From: Lactobacillus ultunensis DSM 16047
GTDB taxonomy: Bacteria; Bacillota; Bacilli; Lactobacillales; Lactobacillaceae
NCBI RefSeq assembly: GCF_001436305.1
Contig: NZ_AZFO01000002.1
Coordinates: 54,685-118,684, forward strand
Direction of reading: 5' to 3'
Length of the DNA stretch: 64,000 nucleotides
The position numbers and the translations under genes are program-made. The notes below the pieces were generated by a model that saw only the letters and a list, made by a program, of their open reading frames with translations, did no database searches and was not told where the DNA came from. Of the stretch, positions 49,859 to 59,322 are shown in pieces (the stretch's first letter is position 1; each line of letters begins with the position of its first letter).

Positions 49859-50683
49859 CTATTTTTTATAATCATCCGGAAAGACAATCATTGGACCTAA
49901 TTTATTATCATTATCAGGCTTCAAATTGATTGTCTCATGACTAGGACTATCACCAGTCATTGGCTTAGGTTTAGAGTCATTTTGATCATCATCAGAATCA
50001 TCTGGTGGATCTAAACTTAAGTCATCGGACTCTTGAGAAGAGTTTACGTCATTTTCATCGTCGTTGTCAACATCTTCATCATCTAAAGCTGCCTCGCGAG
50101 CAAATTCTTCTTCTTGAGTTTCTGGACCAGCATCAATTGGTTCAGCACCATCACCTGGATAAAAACGTTGTAAATGGAAATATTCATCAAGTGCATGCTG
50201 CCATTGATCATCGTTTAAATTATCAATTTCTTCTTGTAACATGGCTTGCATGTGACTACGGAACTCACTAATTTGCTTCTTTAAACGCTTATAGTCTTTA
50301 GAAATTGTATTCTTTTGTTGTTTTTGATAATCAGTATCTGTTTCTGCTTGTCTCTTAGCATTAACTAGAATACTCTTAGCTTCTTCTTCTGCCTTTTCTT
50401 TCATTTCGTCAGAAGTTTGTTGAGCAGAAATAAGTGATTCTTTCAGTGATTTCTTCTTATCATTATATTCATCAACTTGTATCTGTAGATTCTTAATCTG
50501 ATCTTTGAGAGATACGACTTCATTTTTAAGATCAACTACTTGATCTAATGCATCACCATAGTCATCAACAATATCATCTAAAAAACTATCAACTTCATAG
50601 CGATCATATCCATTGCGACCTCGACGCTTAAATTCCTTATTATGAATATCCATCGGGGTTAATTGTATTTTTTTGTCTGCCAA
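49859..50683 (-). CDS. divIVA: DivIVA cell-division protein
   Basis: A 274-residue coiled-coil protein that marks curved membrane at poles and septum. The N-terminal lipid-binding region LTPMDIHNKEFKRRGRNGYD is typical, the coiled coil covers about residues 35-165, and a long acidic D/E/N-rich tail follows. The start is TTG with AGGTGG about 10 bases upstream, overlapping the end of ylmH by 25 bases. Confidence 0.94.
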   Translation of the reverse strand: MADKKIQLTPMDIHNKEFKRRGRNGYDRYEVDSFLDDIVDDYGDALDQVVDLKNEVVSLKDQIKNLQIQVDEYNDKKKSLKESLISAQQTSDEMKEKAEEEAKSILVNAKRQAETDTDYQKQQKNTISKDYKRLKKQISEFRSHMQAMLQEEIDNLNDDQWQHALDEYFHLQRFYPGDGAEPIDAGPETQEEEFAREAALDDEDVDNDDENDVNSSQESDDLSLDPPDDSDDDQNDSKPKPMTGDSPSHETINLKPDNDNKLGPMIVFPDDYKK

Positions 50684-51459
50684 AGTTTAAGCACCACCTT
50701 ATACTTACCTTTTCTTGTAGCAGAAACATCTTCAATCAAAATTCGACCAAAATGTCTCAAACTCAAGACATCATTCTCTTTTACCATTATATTAGAATCT
50801 GCTATATCATGCCAATTTAATTTGACCAAATGACTAGTAATCATCTTTTGAATCTGACCACGACTTTGTTTACTGATACCAGATAAAATTGCATCAATTC
50901 TCATTGATGCCATGATTTCAGTTCTTTCGACAGAGTCATCTTCAGGTATTAATATTTCTTTAAAAGTAATCGGCTTTAGCTTAACTTGCGCTTTACCGAT
51001 ACGGGTTATTTGTTCTTCAAAAAATTCTGTTAATTCTTTTTTAGCTAAGAATTGCCATTTACCTTTACCATCAGTAAGAATATCACCGAAAGTATCTGTA
51101 TTGATACCTGAATTAGCTAATGTACCCAAAATTGCACTATGATTTATTTGCATAAATTTTTGCGGATATTCAATTTCATAAGGCTGAATTTGATAATCGC
51201 TTGGTCGTAAACTCAACCATTCCTCACTTAGATAAACTCGTTTTTTCTCCGCATTAGGATAACCGCCGTATTCCTGAGTAAAAGCGTCATTTCCAACTAT
51301 CGTTTTTAAAATTGCCCTTTTACCAGGATCCAAAAAATCGGTCAAAATTAGTTCATGCTTAAAAATTAGCTGATTAAAAAGACCAGTAAAATAGTCAATT
51401 ACTGGTCTTTCTTCCTGATTAAAATGTGGGTAAAACTTACTTGCTTGTCTGCGTTCCAT
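50659..51459 (-). CDS. ylmH: YlmH family RNA-binding protein
   Basis: A 266-residue protein with a C-terminal S4 RNA-binding domain (about 180-255: ISKQSRGQIQKMITSHLVKLNW). The N-terminal part is the YlmH-specific fold (FLDPGKRAILKTI, AEKKRVYLSEEW). Its ATG overlaps the yggT stop (TGATG), preferred to the TTG one codon before. YlmH has been linked to ribosome-associated quality control in Firmicutes. Confidence 0.92.
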   Translation of the reverse strand: MERRQASKFYPHFNQEERPVIDYFTGLFNQLIFKHELILTDFLDPGKRAILKTIVGNDAFTQEYGGYPNAEKKRVYLSEEWLSLRPSDYQIQPYEIEYPQKFMQINHSAILGTLANSGINTDTFGDILTDGKGKWQFLAKKELTEFFEEQITRIGKAQVKLKPITFKEILIPEDDSVERTEIMASMRIDAILSGISKQSRGQIQKMITSHLVKLNWHDIADSNIMVKENDVLSLRHFGRILIEDVSATRKGKYKVVLKLWQTKKYN

Positions 51460-51761
51460 CAACCTACTAACCTCAACAAAGTATTAAAAATCCAAATTAA
51501 GATGTAGTTCTGTACAAAGTACAAAATAAACAAGCCAATTATTGGAGAAACATCAATTCCCGTTGAATTAGCGAAACTAGCAAATGGACCTCTTCTAAAT
51601 AGATTCAAGTATGGATTTACAATTTTATCCAAAAAGCGACCAACGACAGAATTACTCAATATTGGTAACCAACTCATAATTGCGTCAATTACAATGAATA
51701 AACTGTAAAGCCATAAAATCCAAGTAAGAACTAAATAAATTATATGTAATATATTAACCAT
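51459..51761 (-). CDS. yggT: YggT/YlmG family membrane protein
   Basis: A 100-residue protein with two to three membrane segments and the family block VNPYLNLFRRGPF near residue 47. Located between sepF and ylmH as in other Firmicutes and overlapping both by one base. Presumed role in division or membrane organisation. Confidence 0.9.
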   Translation of the reverse strand: MVNILHIIYLVLTWILWLYSLFIVIDAIMSWLPILSNSVVGRFLDKIVNPYLNLFRRGPFASFANSTGIDVSPIIGLFILYFVQNYILIWIFNTLLRLVG

Positions 51762-52192
51762 TAACTTAAATTATCTTTCTTATCCACTAAGTCGCTAATC
51801 TTCCCATCAGTAACAAACTTTGGTGGAGTTGCCAAAAAGATCTTGTCACCAATACGTTGAATTTCACCATTTAAAGCATAAACAGTACCTGTAATAAAAT
51901 CAACAATCCTTCGAGCAGAACTATCTTCCATTCTACTAAAGTTAATCACAACAGCTTTATTATTCAATAAATTCTGTGCAACATCTTTAGCATCAGAATA
52001 TACTCTTGGCTCATATAGAACAATTTTACTTTTAGATGAGTTCAAACCGGATTTGATTGAAACGACATTATCACGATTAATAGAATTCAGCGGTATATCG
52101 TCACGATCTTCTTTATCCTGAGTAGGATACTCATCATTTGATAAATCATCATTAGAAATACCAAAAAATCTACCTAATTTGTCAAAAGCCAT
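51761..52192 (-). CDS. sepF: SepF cell-division protein
   Basis: A 143-residue FtsZ-bundling protein that tethers FtsZ to the membrane. The short N-terminal amphipathic helix (MAFDKLGRFFGI) is a membrane anchor; the core reads VYSDAKDVAQNLLNNKAVVINFSR and ARRIVDFITGTVYALNG. The usual ylmE neighbour is absent, so ftsZ, sepF and yggT are directly adjacent. Confidence 0.94.
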   Translation of the reverse strand: MAFDKLGRFFGISNDDLSNDEYPTQDKEDRDDIPLNSINRDNVVSIKSGLNSSKSKIVLYEPRVYSDAKDVAQNLLNNKAVVINFSRMEDSSARRIVDFITGTVYALNGEIQRIGDKIFLATPPKFVTDGKISDLVDKKDNLS

Positions 52193-52213
52193 CTACACCT
52201 ACCCCCCTAAAAA

Positions 52214-53548
52214 TTAGTTTTCATCGCGATGCTTGAAGAATGGAATGTTACTATTGTCATCATCATCTTGTGCACTAGTCTCAATCTGAGAAATATTATC
52301 TTCTGTTTCATTACTAAAAGTATCATAATCTTCATGATTATTCTGAGGTTCAGCTTCTTGAGTATTTCTTCTTTGATTATCTTGACTATTATTCAATCCC
52401 CAAACACTAGTTGGATCAACAATAGTTTGCTTTGATTTATTAACTTTTTTTTCAGTTACATCATTTATAGGTTGCGAACGATGATTTTCAGGTTGTACAA
52501 TTTTATTTTTAATGAATTTAGCTTTCTTCTTAGGTTGAGCCTTGATTTGGCGACTACGTCCAGGCAATTGTTTAGAAGCAGCTTCTTCAGCTTCTGAATC
52601 AATACCAGTAGCAATGACAGTAACAACTACTTCATCACCTAAATTAGGGTTGATTGAAGTACCAAAAATAATGTTTACATCATCACCAGCAGCTTTAGAT
52701 ACAATTTCAGAAGCATCTTGAGCTTCAAACAAAGTTAAATCAGGACCACCGGTAATATTAAGTAATACTTGTTTAGCACCATTAATCGAAACCTCAAGAA
52801 GCGGTGACGAAATAGCGAGTTTAGTCGCTTCAACAGTTCTATTTTCACCACTAGCACGACCAATGCCCATTAAAGCAGCGCCTTGATTTTCCATGACTGT
52901 TTTTACGTCAGCGAAGTCTAAATTCACATAGTCAGTCGATGTAATCAAATCAGAAATACCTTGCACACCCTGCTTTAAAACATTATCAGCTTCTTTGAAA
53001 GCATCCATCATAGGGGTCTTCTTATCTACCATTTCAAGTAAACGATTGTTAGCAATAATAACTAGAGTATCAACATATTGCTTTAACTGAGTAATCCCTT
53101 CTGCTGCATTCTTTGTCCGCCTAGGACCTTCAAAACTAAATGGTCTTGTAACAACACCAACAGTCAATGCACCTGTTTCACGAGCAATCTTTGCTATAAC
53201 TGGTGCAGCTCCAGTACCTGTACCACCACCCATACCGGCGGTAATAAAAATCATATCTGCTCCTTTAAGTGCATCTTCAATTGTTTGTTCACTTTCTTCA
53301 GCAGCCTTTTGACCAACCTCAGGATGTGAACCAGCACCTAAACCGCGTGTCAATTTAGGTCCCAATTGAATCTTATTTTCAGCTTTATTACTATTCAAAG
53401 CCTGCACATCAGTATTAGCCGCAATAAAGGAAACACCTTGTACACCATCATCAATCATCCGGTTAACAGCATTTCCCCCAGCACCGCCAACACCAATAAC
53501 TTTGATGACCGCATTTTTATTATCATCAGATTCAAATGTAAAATCCAT
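52214..53548 (-). CDS. ftsZ: FtsZ tubulin-like division GTPase
   Basis: Forms the Z ring. The 444 residues carry [10 protein letters not shown] near residue 105, an N-terminal [15 protein letters not shown], and a C-terminal tail of about 120 residues ending in the conserved partner-binding peptide [11 protein letters not shown]. The tail is long and Q/N/D-rich. The ATG at 53548 is preferred to a GTG four codons earlier because AAAGGTGG lies 8 bases upstream. Confidence 0.97.
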   Translation of the reverse strand: MDFTFESDDNKNAVIKVIGVGGAGGNAVNRMIDDGVQGVSFIAANTDVQALNSNKAENKIQLGPKLTRGLGAGSHPEVGQKAAEESEQTIEDALKGADMIFITAGMGGGTGTGAAPVIAKIARETGALTVGVVTRPFSFEGPRRTKNAAEGITQLKQYVDTLVIIANNRLLEMVDKKTPMMDAFKEADNVLKQGVQGISDLITSTDYVNLDFADVKTVMENQGAALMGIGRASGENRTVEATKLAISSPLLEVSINGAKQVLLNITGGPDLTLFEAQDASEIVSKAAGDDVNIIFGTSINPNLGDEVVVTVIATGIDSEAEEAASKQLPGRSRQIKAQPKKKAKFIKNKIVQPENHRSQPINDVTEKKVNKSKQTIVDPTSVWGLNNSQDNQRRNTQEAEPQNNHEDYDTFSNETEDNISQIETSAQDDDDNSNIPFFKHRDEN

Positions 53549-53562
53549 TAACTTAACCACCT

Positions 53563-54921
53563 TTAATCAAAAAATTTTTTAAAAAAGCTCTTTAAAATAT
53601 TAGGTTTGTCTTCATCACTATCTTTTTTGCTTATAGAAGCTGTACTTTTATTAGACATTTTATTTTTATTATAAGCCTCTTTGTCTTCACTTTCACTAGT
53701 GGAAGCTGTACTTTTAAAAATCTTGGAACTTTTCGACTCAGATTTTGGTTCTTCATCCACATTTTCACCAAAACCATAAATTACGCCATTAACCAGATAA
53801 TCAATTTCTGACATCTCATATGAATAATTTACAATACCATAAGCTACCGTATAAATTGGATTACGCATCCCAATCTGGTCAGGCTGATAGTTTCTTGCCT
53901 TCACATTCAAACCATTAGCAGTTAAGCTGTCAATACCCTCAAGCAAACTTGTTCCGCCAGTAATTACTATACCACCTGGCTGTCTTAAATAATGATGTTT
54001 AGCAAGTCCCTTACCCAATCTAGTTAAGATTTGTTCTAGTCTGGCATTAATAATTTCACTTAAATATACTTCATCAATCATACGTTGACGATTAGTACCA
54101 ATACTATTAATAGCAAATTTACCATTCTTTGAAGCAAAACTGGAATCAGCATACCCGTAATCCAATTTAATTTGTTCAGCATCTCTTTTAGAAATACTCA
54201 AAACAGTTGAAATATCACTAGTGATATCACTTCCACCCTCCAAATCAATATTTGCATATTTGATTTGACTACCTTTAATAACGGTAGCTGTACTTACTCC
54301 GCCACCAAGATCAACAATAATTGATCCAAATGTTCGTTCACTTTCATTCAAAGCTACACTTGAAATAGCTAACGGTGTTGGAACAAAAAAATTATTATAA
54401 TAACCTGCGCGTTCAATCACTTTCTTAATATTATGAAGCGGACCAGTTGGAGCAGTGAGTAAAATACCACTTACACCCAAAGAACGAGCAATCATTTTCC
54501 GAGGATCATCGACTTTAGTTTTACCATCAATTAAGAAACTACTAGGCAAAAAAGTAATTGCCTCCCGATTATCTTTAGCTACCGAGTGAATAGCTGATTG
54601 GATAACTTTCTTAACATCATAATCACTTACTTCTCGACCCTGTTCTCCGACATTGAAAAAGCCAGTAGCAGTTTCTAACTGTAGCATTCCTACGGGAATA
54701 CCAGCCACTACACTATAAATTTTAGCATTAGTCTTTTCAGCTACACTCTTTAATGCACGACTAACAGCTATAGCGGTTTGATCAATATCAATAACTTGTC
54801 CATGACGCATACCTGTATTTGGTGTAGCAACAGCACCTATCACCTTACCTGAATCTGCGACAACGGCTTTTATACTTGTGGTTCCTATATCAAGTCCCAC
54901 TAATAGGTTTGAATTCTTCAA
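53563..54921 (-). CDS. ftsA: FtsA actin-like division protein
   Basis: Links FtsZ to the membrane. Actin-type motifs [14 protein letters not shown] at the N-terminus and [15 protein letters not shown] near residue 210. The C-terminus ends in an amphipathic helix [14 protein letters not shown], the membrane-targeting sequence. The TTG at 54921 is chosen because TGGGGGC lies at proper spacing and the FtsA fold begins there. An upstream in-frame ATG would add 30 residues overlapping divIB without homology. This gives 452 residues. Confidence 0.93.
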   Translation of the reverse strand: MKNSNLLVGLDIGTTSIKAVVADSGKVIGAVATPNTGMRHGQVIDIDQTAIAVSRALKSVAEKTNAKIYSVVAGIPVGMLQLETATGFFNVGEQGREVSDYDVKKVIQSAIHSVAKDNREAITFLPSSFLIDGKTKVDDPRKMIARSLGVSGILLTAPTGPLHNIKKVIERAGYYNNFFVPTPLAISSVALNESERTFGSIIVDLGGGVSTATVIKGSQIKYANIDLEGGSDITSDISTVLSISKRDAEQIKLDYGYADSSFASKNGKFAINSIGTNRQRMIDEVYLSEIINARLEQILTRLGKGLAKHHYLRQPGGIVITGGTSLLEGIDSLTANGLNVKARNYQPDQIGMRNPIYTVAYGIVNYSYEMSEIDYLVNGVIYGFGENVDEEPKSESKSSKIFKSTASTSESEDKEAYNKNKMSNKSTASISKKDSDEDKPNILKSFFKKFFD

Positions 54922-54982
54922 AATTAAGCCCCCATTAATATTTGCCCTGAAAAATTCTAACACAGATAATCTTTTAAAGCAG

Positions 54983-55849
54983 CTACGATATTCCATAAGC
55001 TTTCTTTTCACTTGAAGTTAGCGGTCTACTAAACGCACCTATTTCTAAATCAATTAGGCTGTGCTTCCCAGCTTTATTTTTAATTGCCTTATAATAATGG
55101 ACTTTCTGTTTTAAAGTTATCATGTTGCCAATCACTACATTGCCATCTTTCATAACTAAAACAATCTGTGAATTTCGTTTGGTATTATCACTTAATAATT
55201 TTACTTGATCTTTAAATGATTCCGGTAAACTATTAAATAATTTTACATCTTCCTTTAATGAATTAGATTTGTTATAACCTACAAAAATTGGCTTATTTTG
55301 AGTAACTTCCGACCATACTAAAGCTTTGTTACCTATTTTCTCATTATCTAAAATTTTACGGTAACTATCGCCATCTTTTAAGTAGCCAACTACTTTACGT
55401 TCATTAATCTGCAAAATTAATTGGTTAATATGTCCCAAATGAACTTGTACACTTTTTATCTCTGGATACTTTTTTGACAATTTTTTACTTAAATCTTTTT
55501 GTTGAAATAAATAATCAAAAACTTTATCGCTAGCCTTAATTTTGGACACTTTAATGATTTCTTTAGTTGGTAAATCAGAAGCTCCAATAACTTTCACTGT
55601 ACTGATATTGGCCATAGGTGATATATAAAATCCTAACCCAGCAATAGCTAAAATCGAAACTGTCATTATTAGACCCAATCTGCGTCGCAAAGACCGCCGT
55701 CTCTCCTTCTGCAAACTAGAAAGTGAGGCAGAAATCTTGGCTTTGTTTTTGCGACTGTTCCTCTGCTGATTAAATTCATGATTTAAATAAGGAGACAATT
55801 CTTTTTTCGGATCAATTTTGGTTACCGGTTCTTTTGCCATCTGCCTCAT
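54983..55849 (-). CDS. divIB: DivIB/FtsQ division protein
   Basis: A 288-residue bitopic protein: basic cytoplasmic N-terminus (KERRRSLRRRLG), one membrane segment at about 57-75, a POTRA domain (STVKVIGASDLPTKEIIKVS) and a beta domain. It stabilises the FtsL-DivIC complex. The ATG at 55849 and one three codons later are both possible. It is 7 bases downstream of murG. Confidence 0.92.
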   Translation of the reverse strand: MRQMAKEPVTKIDPKKELSPYLNHEFNQQRNSRKNKAKISASLSSLQKERRRSLRRRLGLIMTVSILAIAGLGFYISPMANISTVKVIGASDLPTKEIIKVSKIKASDKVFDYLFQQKDLSKKLSKKYPEIKSVQVHLGHINQLILQINERKVVGYLKDGDSYRKILDNEKIGNKALVWSEVTQNKPIFVGYNKSNSLKEDVKLFNSLPESFKDQVKLLSDNTKRNSQIVLVMKDGNVVIGNMITLKQKVHYYKAIKNKAGKHSLIDLEIGAFSRPLTSSEKKAYGIS

Positions 55850-55856
55850 CTACTTT

Positions 55857-56963
55857 CTAACGGGCAATTTCTTGCATTACTTTAATTACTTGGTCTGAGG
55901 CGTCTGGTACCCCAAGTGCCTTGGAGGCTTTACTCATCTCAGTAGCATATTTTTCATCTAACAAAATGTGATCTATTGAAGAAACAAAGTTATTAGGATT
56001 CAAGTCATCTTCTGGAATAACCAAAGCTGCTCCCGCCTTTTCCAAATCAAGCGCATTCTTCATTTGATGATTATGAGTTACATTAGGACTTGGAATCAAA
56101 ATTACAGGTACGCCAAGTGCTGTAAATTCAGCGATACTTGTTGCTCCTGATCTTGAAACAACACAAGTCATTTCTGGCAGCAAACCAGGCATATTTTGAA
56201 TATAAGGCAAAATTTTAATATTAGTACCAATATTGATACCCTTTAACTTCTTTTGGACTGAATCAAAATAATAAGTACCTGTAGCCCAAATAATTTGATA
56301 TGGCTTTTTCTTTAAATCCATCAAAGACTTAAGCATAATTCGATTGATTGCTAAAGCCCCACGAGATCCACCAAAGACTAATACAGTGGGCATTTGAGGA
56401 TTTAAGCCCCATTCCTTCTTGATATCAATCTTTTTCTCGTTTAAGCCTAAAACTTGTTGTGATCTAGGATTACCAGTTTTTACTAATTTTTTCTTTTCAG
56501 AAAATTCTTTAGCAGCATCGTCAAAAGTGTAACAAATTTTGTCAACATAATGACCCAAAAACTTATTAGCTAATCCCACAACTGAATTAGATTCATGAAT
56601 CATGGTTGGAATGTGCATCTTAGCTGCTTCATAAACCATGGCGCCACTAACATAGCCACCAGTACCTAAAACAACATCTGGTTTGAATTCTTGCAAAATT
56701 TTACGCGCACTTTTAGTAGCTTGCAGGAATAACTTAATTGTTTCAAAGTTTCTTAAAGGGTGCTTACGGTTGAAACCTTGGATCTTAATAGTCTTAAAGT
56801 TCACGCCGGCAGCAGGAACAATCCTTGATTCCAAACCCTTTTGCGTACCTACAAACAAGATTTCATCATCTTTACTAATACCACGTTCTTTCAAACGTTC
56901 AATAATAGCCATGATTGGATAAATGTGACCGCCTGTGCCACCACCTGTAAATATAACTCTCAT
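55857..56963 (-). CDS. murG: MurG glycosyltransferase
   Basis: Transfers GlcNAc to lipid I to give lipid II. GGGTGGHIYP at residues 6-15, GTGGYVSG near residue 102, and the acceptor-region SRSGATSIAE near residue 268 are the family motifs. 368 residues. One base separates it from murD. Confidence 0.97.
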   Translation of the reverse strand: MRVIFTGGGTGGHIYPIMAIIERLKERGISKDDEILFVGTQKGLESRIVPAAGVNFKTIKIQGFNRKHPLRNFETIKLFLQATKSARKILQEFKPDVVLGTGGYVSGAMVYEAAKMHIPTMIHESNSVVGLANKFLGHYVDKICYTFDDAAKEFSEKKKLVKTGNPRSQQVLGLNEKKIDIKKEWGLNPQMPTVLVFGGSRGALAINRIMLKSLMDLKKKPYQIIWATGTYYFDSVQKKLKGINIGTNIKILPYIQNMPGLLPEMTCVVSRSGATSIAEFTALGVPVILIPSPNVTHNHQMKNALDLEKAGAALVIPEDDLNPNNFVSSIDHILLDEKYATEMSKASKALGVPDASDQVIKVMQEIAR

Positions 56964-56964
56964 T

Positions 56965-58344
56965 TTATTTAGTCTTCAATTCCTTAACAAATCTAACAAA
57001 GTAATCGCCACGTTCTTCAAATGTTCTAAATTGATCCCATGAAGCACAAGCTGGTGAGAACAAAAGCACATCGCCTGGTTGAGTCAATTCATAAGCTCTC
57101 GGAACAGCTTCTTGCAAAGTATTAACAATTACGATTTCTTTAATTCCAGCTTTTCTAGCTGCATCAGCCAATAGATACTTAGTTTCACCATAAAGCACAA
57201 TTGCCTTAACATGCTTCTTAAATAATGGAACTAAATCATCAAAAGTGAATCCTCTGTCCAGTCCCCCTGCAATCAAAACTTCTGGTTCTTTAAAAGCAGG
57301 AATAGCAACTGTGGCAGCTTCAATATTAGTTGACTTAGAATCATTATAAACCTTGCGTCCATCAAGAGTCGTTACATATTGCAAACGATGTTTTGCACCA
57401 GCGAAAGTACTCAATACAGCTGCGATATCATCATTGTCTGCACCCATAATCTTAGAGATAGCAATTGCTACCATACTGTTTTGCAAATTATGAATACCAG
57501 GCAACTTGATATCAGCGATCTTCATAATCTTTTCGTTTTGACTTTCAAGATATTCATCGCCAATAAAGTAATCTGCATTATGATCAGTTTCTGAGAAAGT
57601 CTGAATCTTAGCTGGTGATACTTTCTTTTCTTTAGCTAAAATATCTTTTTGATCGTAGTTAGCAATAAAGTAATCGTCACTAGTTTGTGTTCTAGTAACA
57701 TTTAACTTAGCGTTGACATAATTTTCAAATGTCTTGTGGTAATCCAAGTGAACATTATTATAAATATCAACGATAGCAGCTACCTTAGGATCAATATCAG
57801 TTACACCTAAAAGTTGGAAACTTGAGATTTCTACTACCAAAATATCATCTTTGGTTGCCTTAGGAACAACTTCTGAAATTGGTACACCAATATTACCAAC
57901 AGCATATGCGTGATGACCAGATTTTTGCAAATGATGATCTAAGATTCTTTGGGTAAGCATTACAGTAGTAGTCTTCCCATTTGAACCAGTTACACAGACG
58001 TAAGGAGCTTCGCTACAGCTTAATGCTATTTCTGGTTCAGTAATAATCGGAATATTTAATTCCTCAGCTTTTTTAACCATTGGGTTTTCATAAGGAATAC
58101 CAGGGTTTTTAACCAAGTAATCAAAGTGTTCTTTTTCGAGCAAATCAACTGGGTGATGTCCACCGATTACTCGTACTCCTCTATCTTTTAATTCCTGAGC
58201 TTTTTTGTTTTTATCAAGATCAGCTTTATCGTTCAAAGTTAATTTTGCACCAAGCTTTAAAAGAAGTTCACTAACTGCAAAACCACTCTTACCTAAACCT
58301 AAAACCAAAATATTCTTATTAGTGTAAGTTTTAATATCTTTCAT
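56965..58344 (-). CDS. murD: UDP-N-acetylmuramoylalanine-D-glutamate ligase
   Basis: Adds D-glutamate to UDP-MurNAc-alanine. The ATP site is VTGSNGKTTTVM near residue 118, with the N-terminal LGLGKSGFAVS and C-terminal LFSPACASWDQF. 459 residues. Codes within the wall cluster between mraY and murG. Confidence 0.97.
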   Translation of the reverse strand: MKDIKTYTNKNILVLGLGKSGFAVSELLLKLGAKLTLNDKADLDKNKKAQELKDRGVRVIGGHHPVDLLEKEHFDYLVKNPGIPYENPMVKKAEELNIPIITEPEIALSCSEAPYVCVTGSNGKTTTVMLTQRILDHHLQKSGHHAYAVGNIGVPISEVVPKATKDDILVVEISSFQLLGVTDIDPKVAAIVDIYNNVHLDYHKTFENYVNAKLNVTRTQTSDDYFIANYDQKDILAKEKKVSPAKIQTFSETDHNADYFIGDEYLESQNEKIMKIADIKLPGIHNLQNSMVAIAISKIMGADNDDIAAVLSTFAGAKHRLQYVTTLDGRKVYNDSKSTNIEAATVAIPAFKEPEVLIAGGLDRGFTFDDLVPLFKKHVKAIVLYGETKYLLADAARKAGIKEIVIVNTLQEAVPRAYELTQPGDVLLFSPACASWDQFRTFEERGDYFVRFVKELKTK

Positions 58345-58353
58345 TTTTTATCC

Positions 58354-59316
58354 CTAAATTGCTAAATACAAAATACTGCCAATCAAGCCAACAATCCAAA
58401 ATACAGTGTCAACTTTCCATTCTGACCAACCCAACATTTCAAAATGGTGGTGAATAGGAGTCATCTTGAAAATTCTCTTTCCTGTAGTTTGGAATGAAAT
58501 AACCTGCAAAATTACACTGGCAGTTTCACAGACAAAAACAATGCCAATCAATAACAGTGACCATGGTCTATTCAACATGATGCTGACAGTAGCCAAGCCG
58601 CCACCTAAGGCAAGTGAACCGGCATCCCCCATAAAGATTTTAGCTGGTTTATGGTTGAAAATGAAGAAGGCTATCAAACCACCAATTACACTCATACAAA
58701 AGGCCAAAACAGCGAAATTCTTTTGTTTAAATGCAATATAACCATATGTACCATAAGCAACAACCGATAAGCCTGTAGCCAATCCATCAAGTCCATCTGA
58801 AAGATTAACCGCATTAGAGAAGCCAACCAACCAGAAAATAATAAAGATAATGAACAAAGCAACGCTATGAACTACACCAGCAAATGGAATGAATAAATTG
58901 AATTGGAAATGATCACTTGAAGCAATCAATACAATCAAAATTGCGATAATAATTTGCAATGCTAATTTTTGCCAAGCTCTCAAACCTAGATTACGTTTAA
59001 AATAAAGCTTGATCCCATCATCCAAAAAGCCGATAATGCCATAGCCAAACAAACTGATAACTAAGATCCAAACAACTTTATTCAAATTGTGTTGCCATGC
59101 ACTAACCCAAATAACTGAGATAGCAGCAGCTAATACAAAGATCGTCCCGCCCATTGTTGGCGTACCAGATTTTTTCTGATGCCACTTCGGTCCTTCATCA
59201 CGAATTTCTTGTCCTTCATGATGAGAACGCATAAAATTAATCAACCAAGGTATAAAAATCACTGTTAAAATCAATGAACTAATCAAAGCAATAAAACTTG
59301 CCAGCATAATATTCAT
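58354..59316 (-). CDS. mraY: phospho-N-acetylmuramoyl-pentapeptide transferase
   Basis: Makes lipid I on the cytoplasmic face. The 320 residues have about ten membrane segments, with [24 protein letters not shown] and the late [13 protein letters not shown] active-site blocks. AAAGGAG precedes the ATG. Confidence 0.97.
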   Translation of the reverse strand: MNIMLASFIALISSLILTVIFIPWLINFMRSHHEGQEIRDEGPKWHQKKSGTPTMGGTIFVLAAAISVIWVSAWQHNLNKVVWILVISLFGYGIIGFLDDGIKLYFKRNLGLRAWQKLALQIIIAILIVLIASSDHFQFNLFIPFAGVVHSVALFIIFIIFWLVGFSNAVNLSDGLDGLATGLSVVAYGTYGYIAFKQKNFAVLAFCMSVIGGLIAFFIFNHKPAKIFMGDAGSLALGGGLATVSIMLNRPWSLLLIGIVFVCETASVILQVISFQTTGKRIFKMTPIHHHFEMLGWSEWKVDTVFWIVGLIGSILYLAI

Positions 59317-59322
59317 TCTATG

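Noticed and set aside
54922..55011. Longer ftsA start, 30 residues upstream
   Set aside because: The extra residues overlap divIB, have no FtsA similarity, and a well-placed Shine-Dalgarno sequence supports the TTG at 54921.
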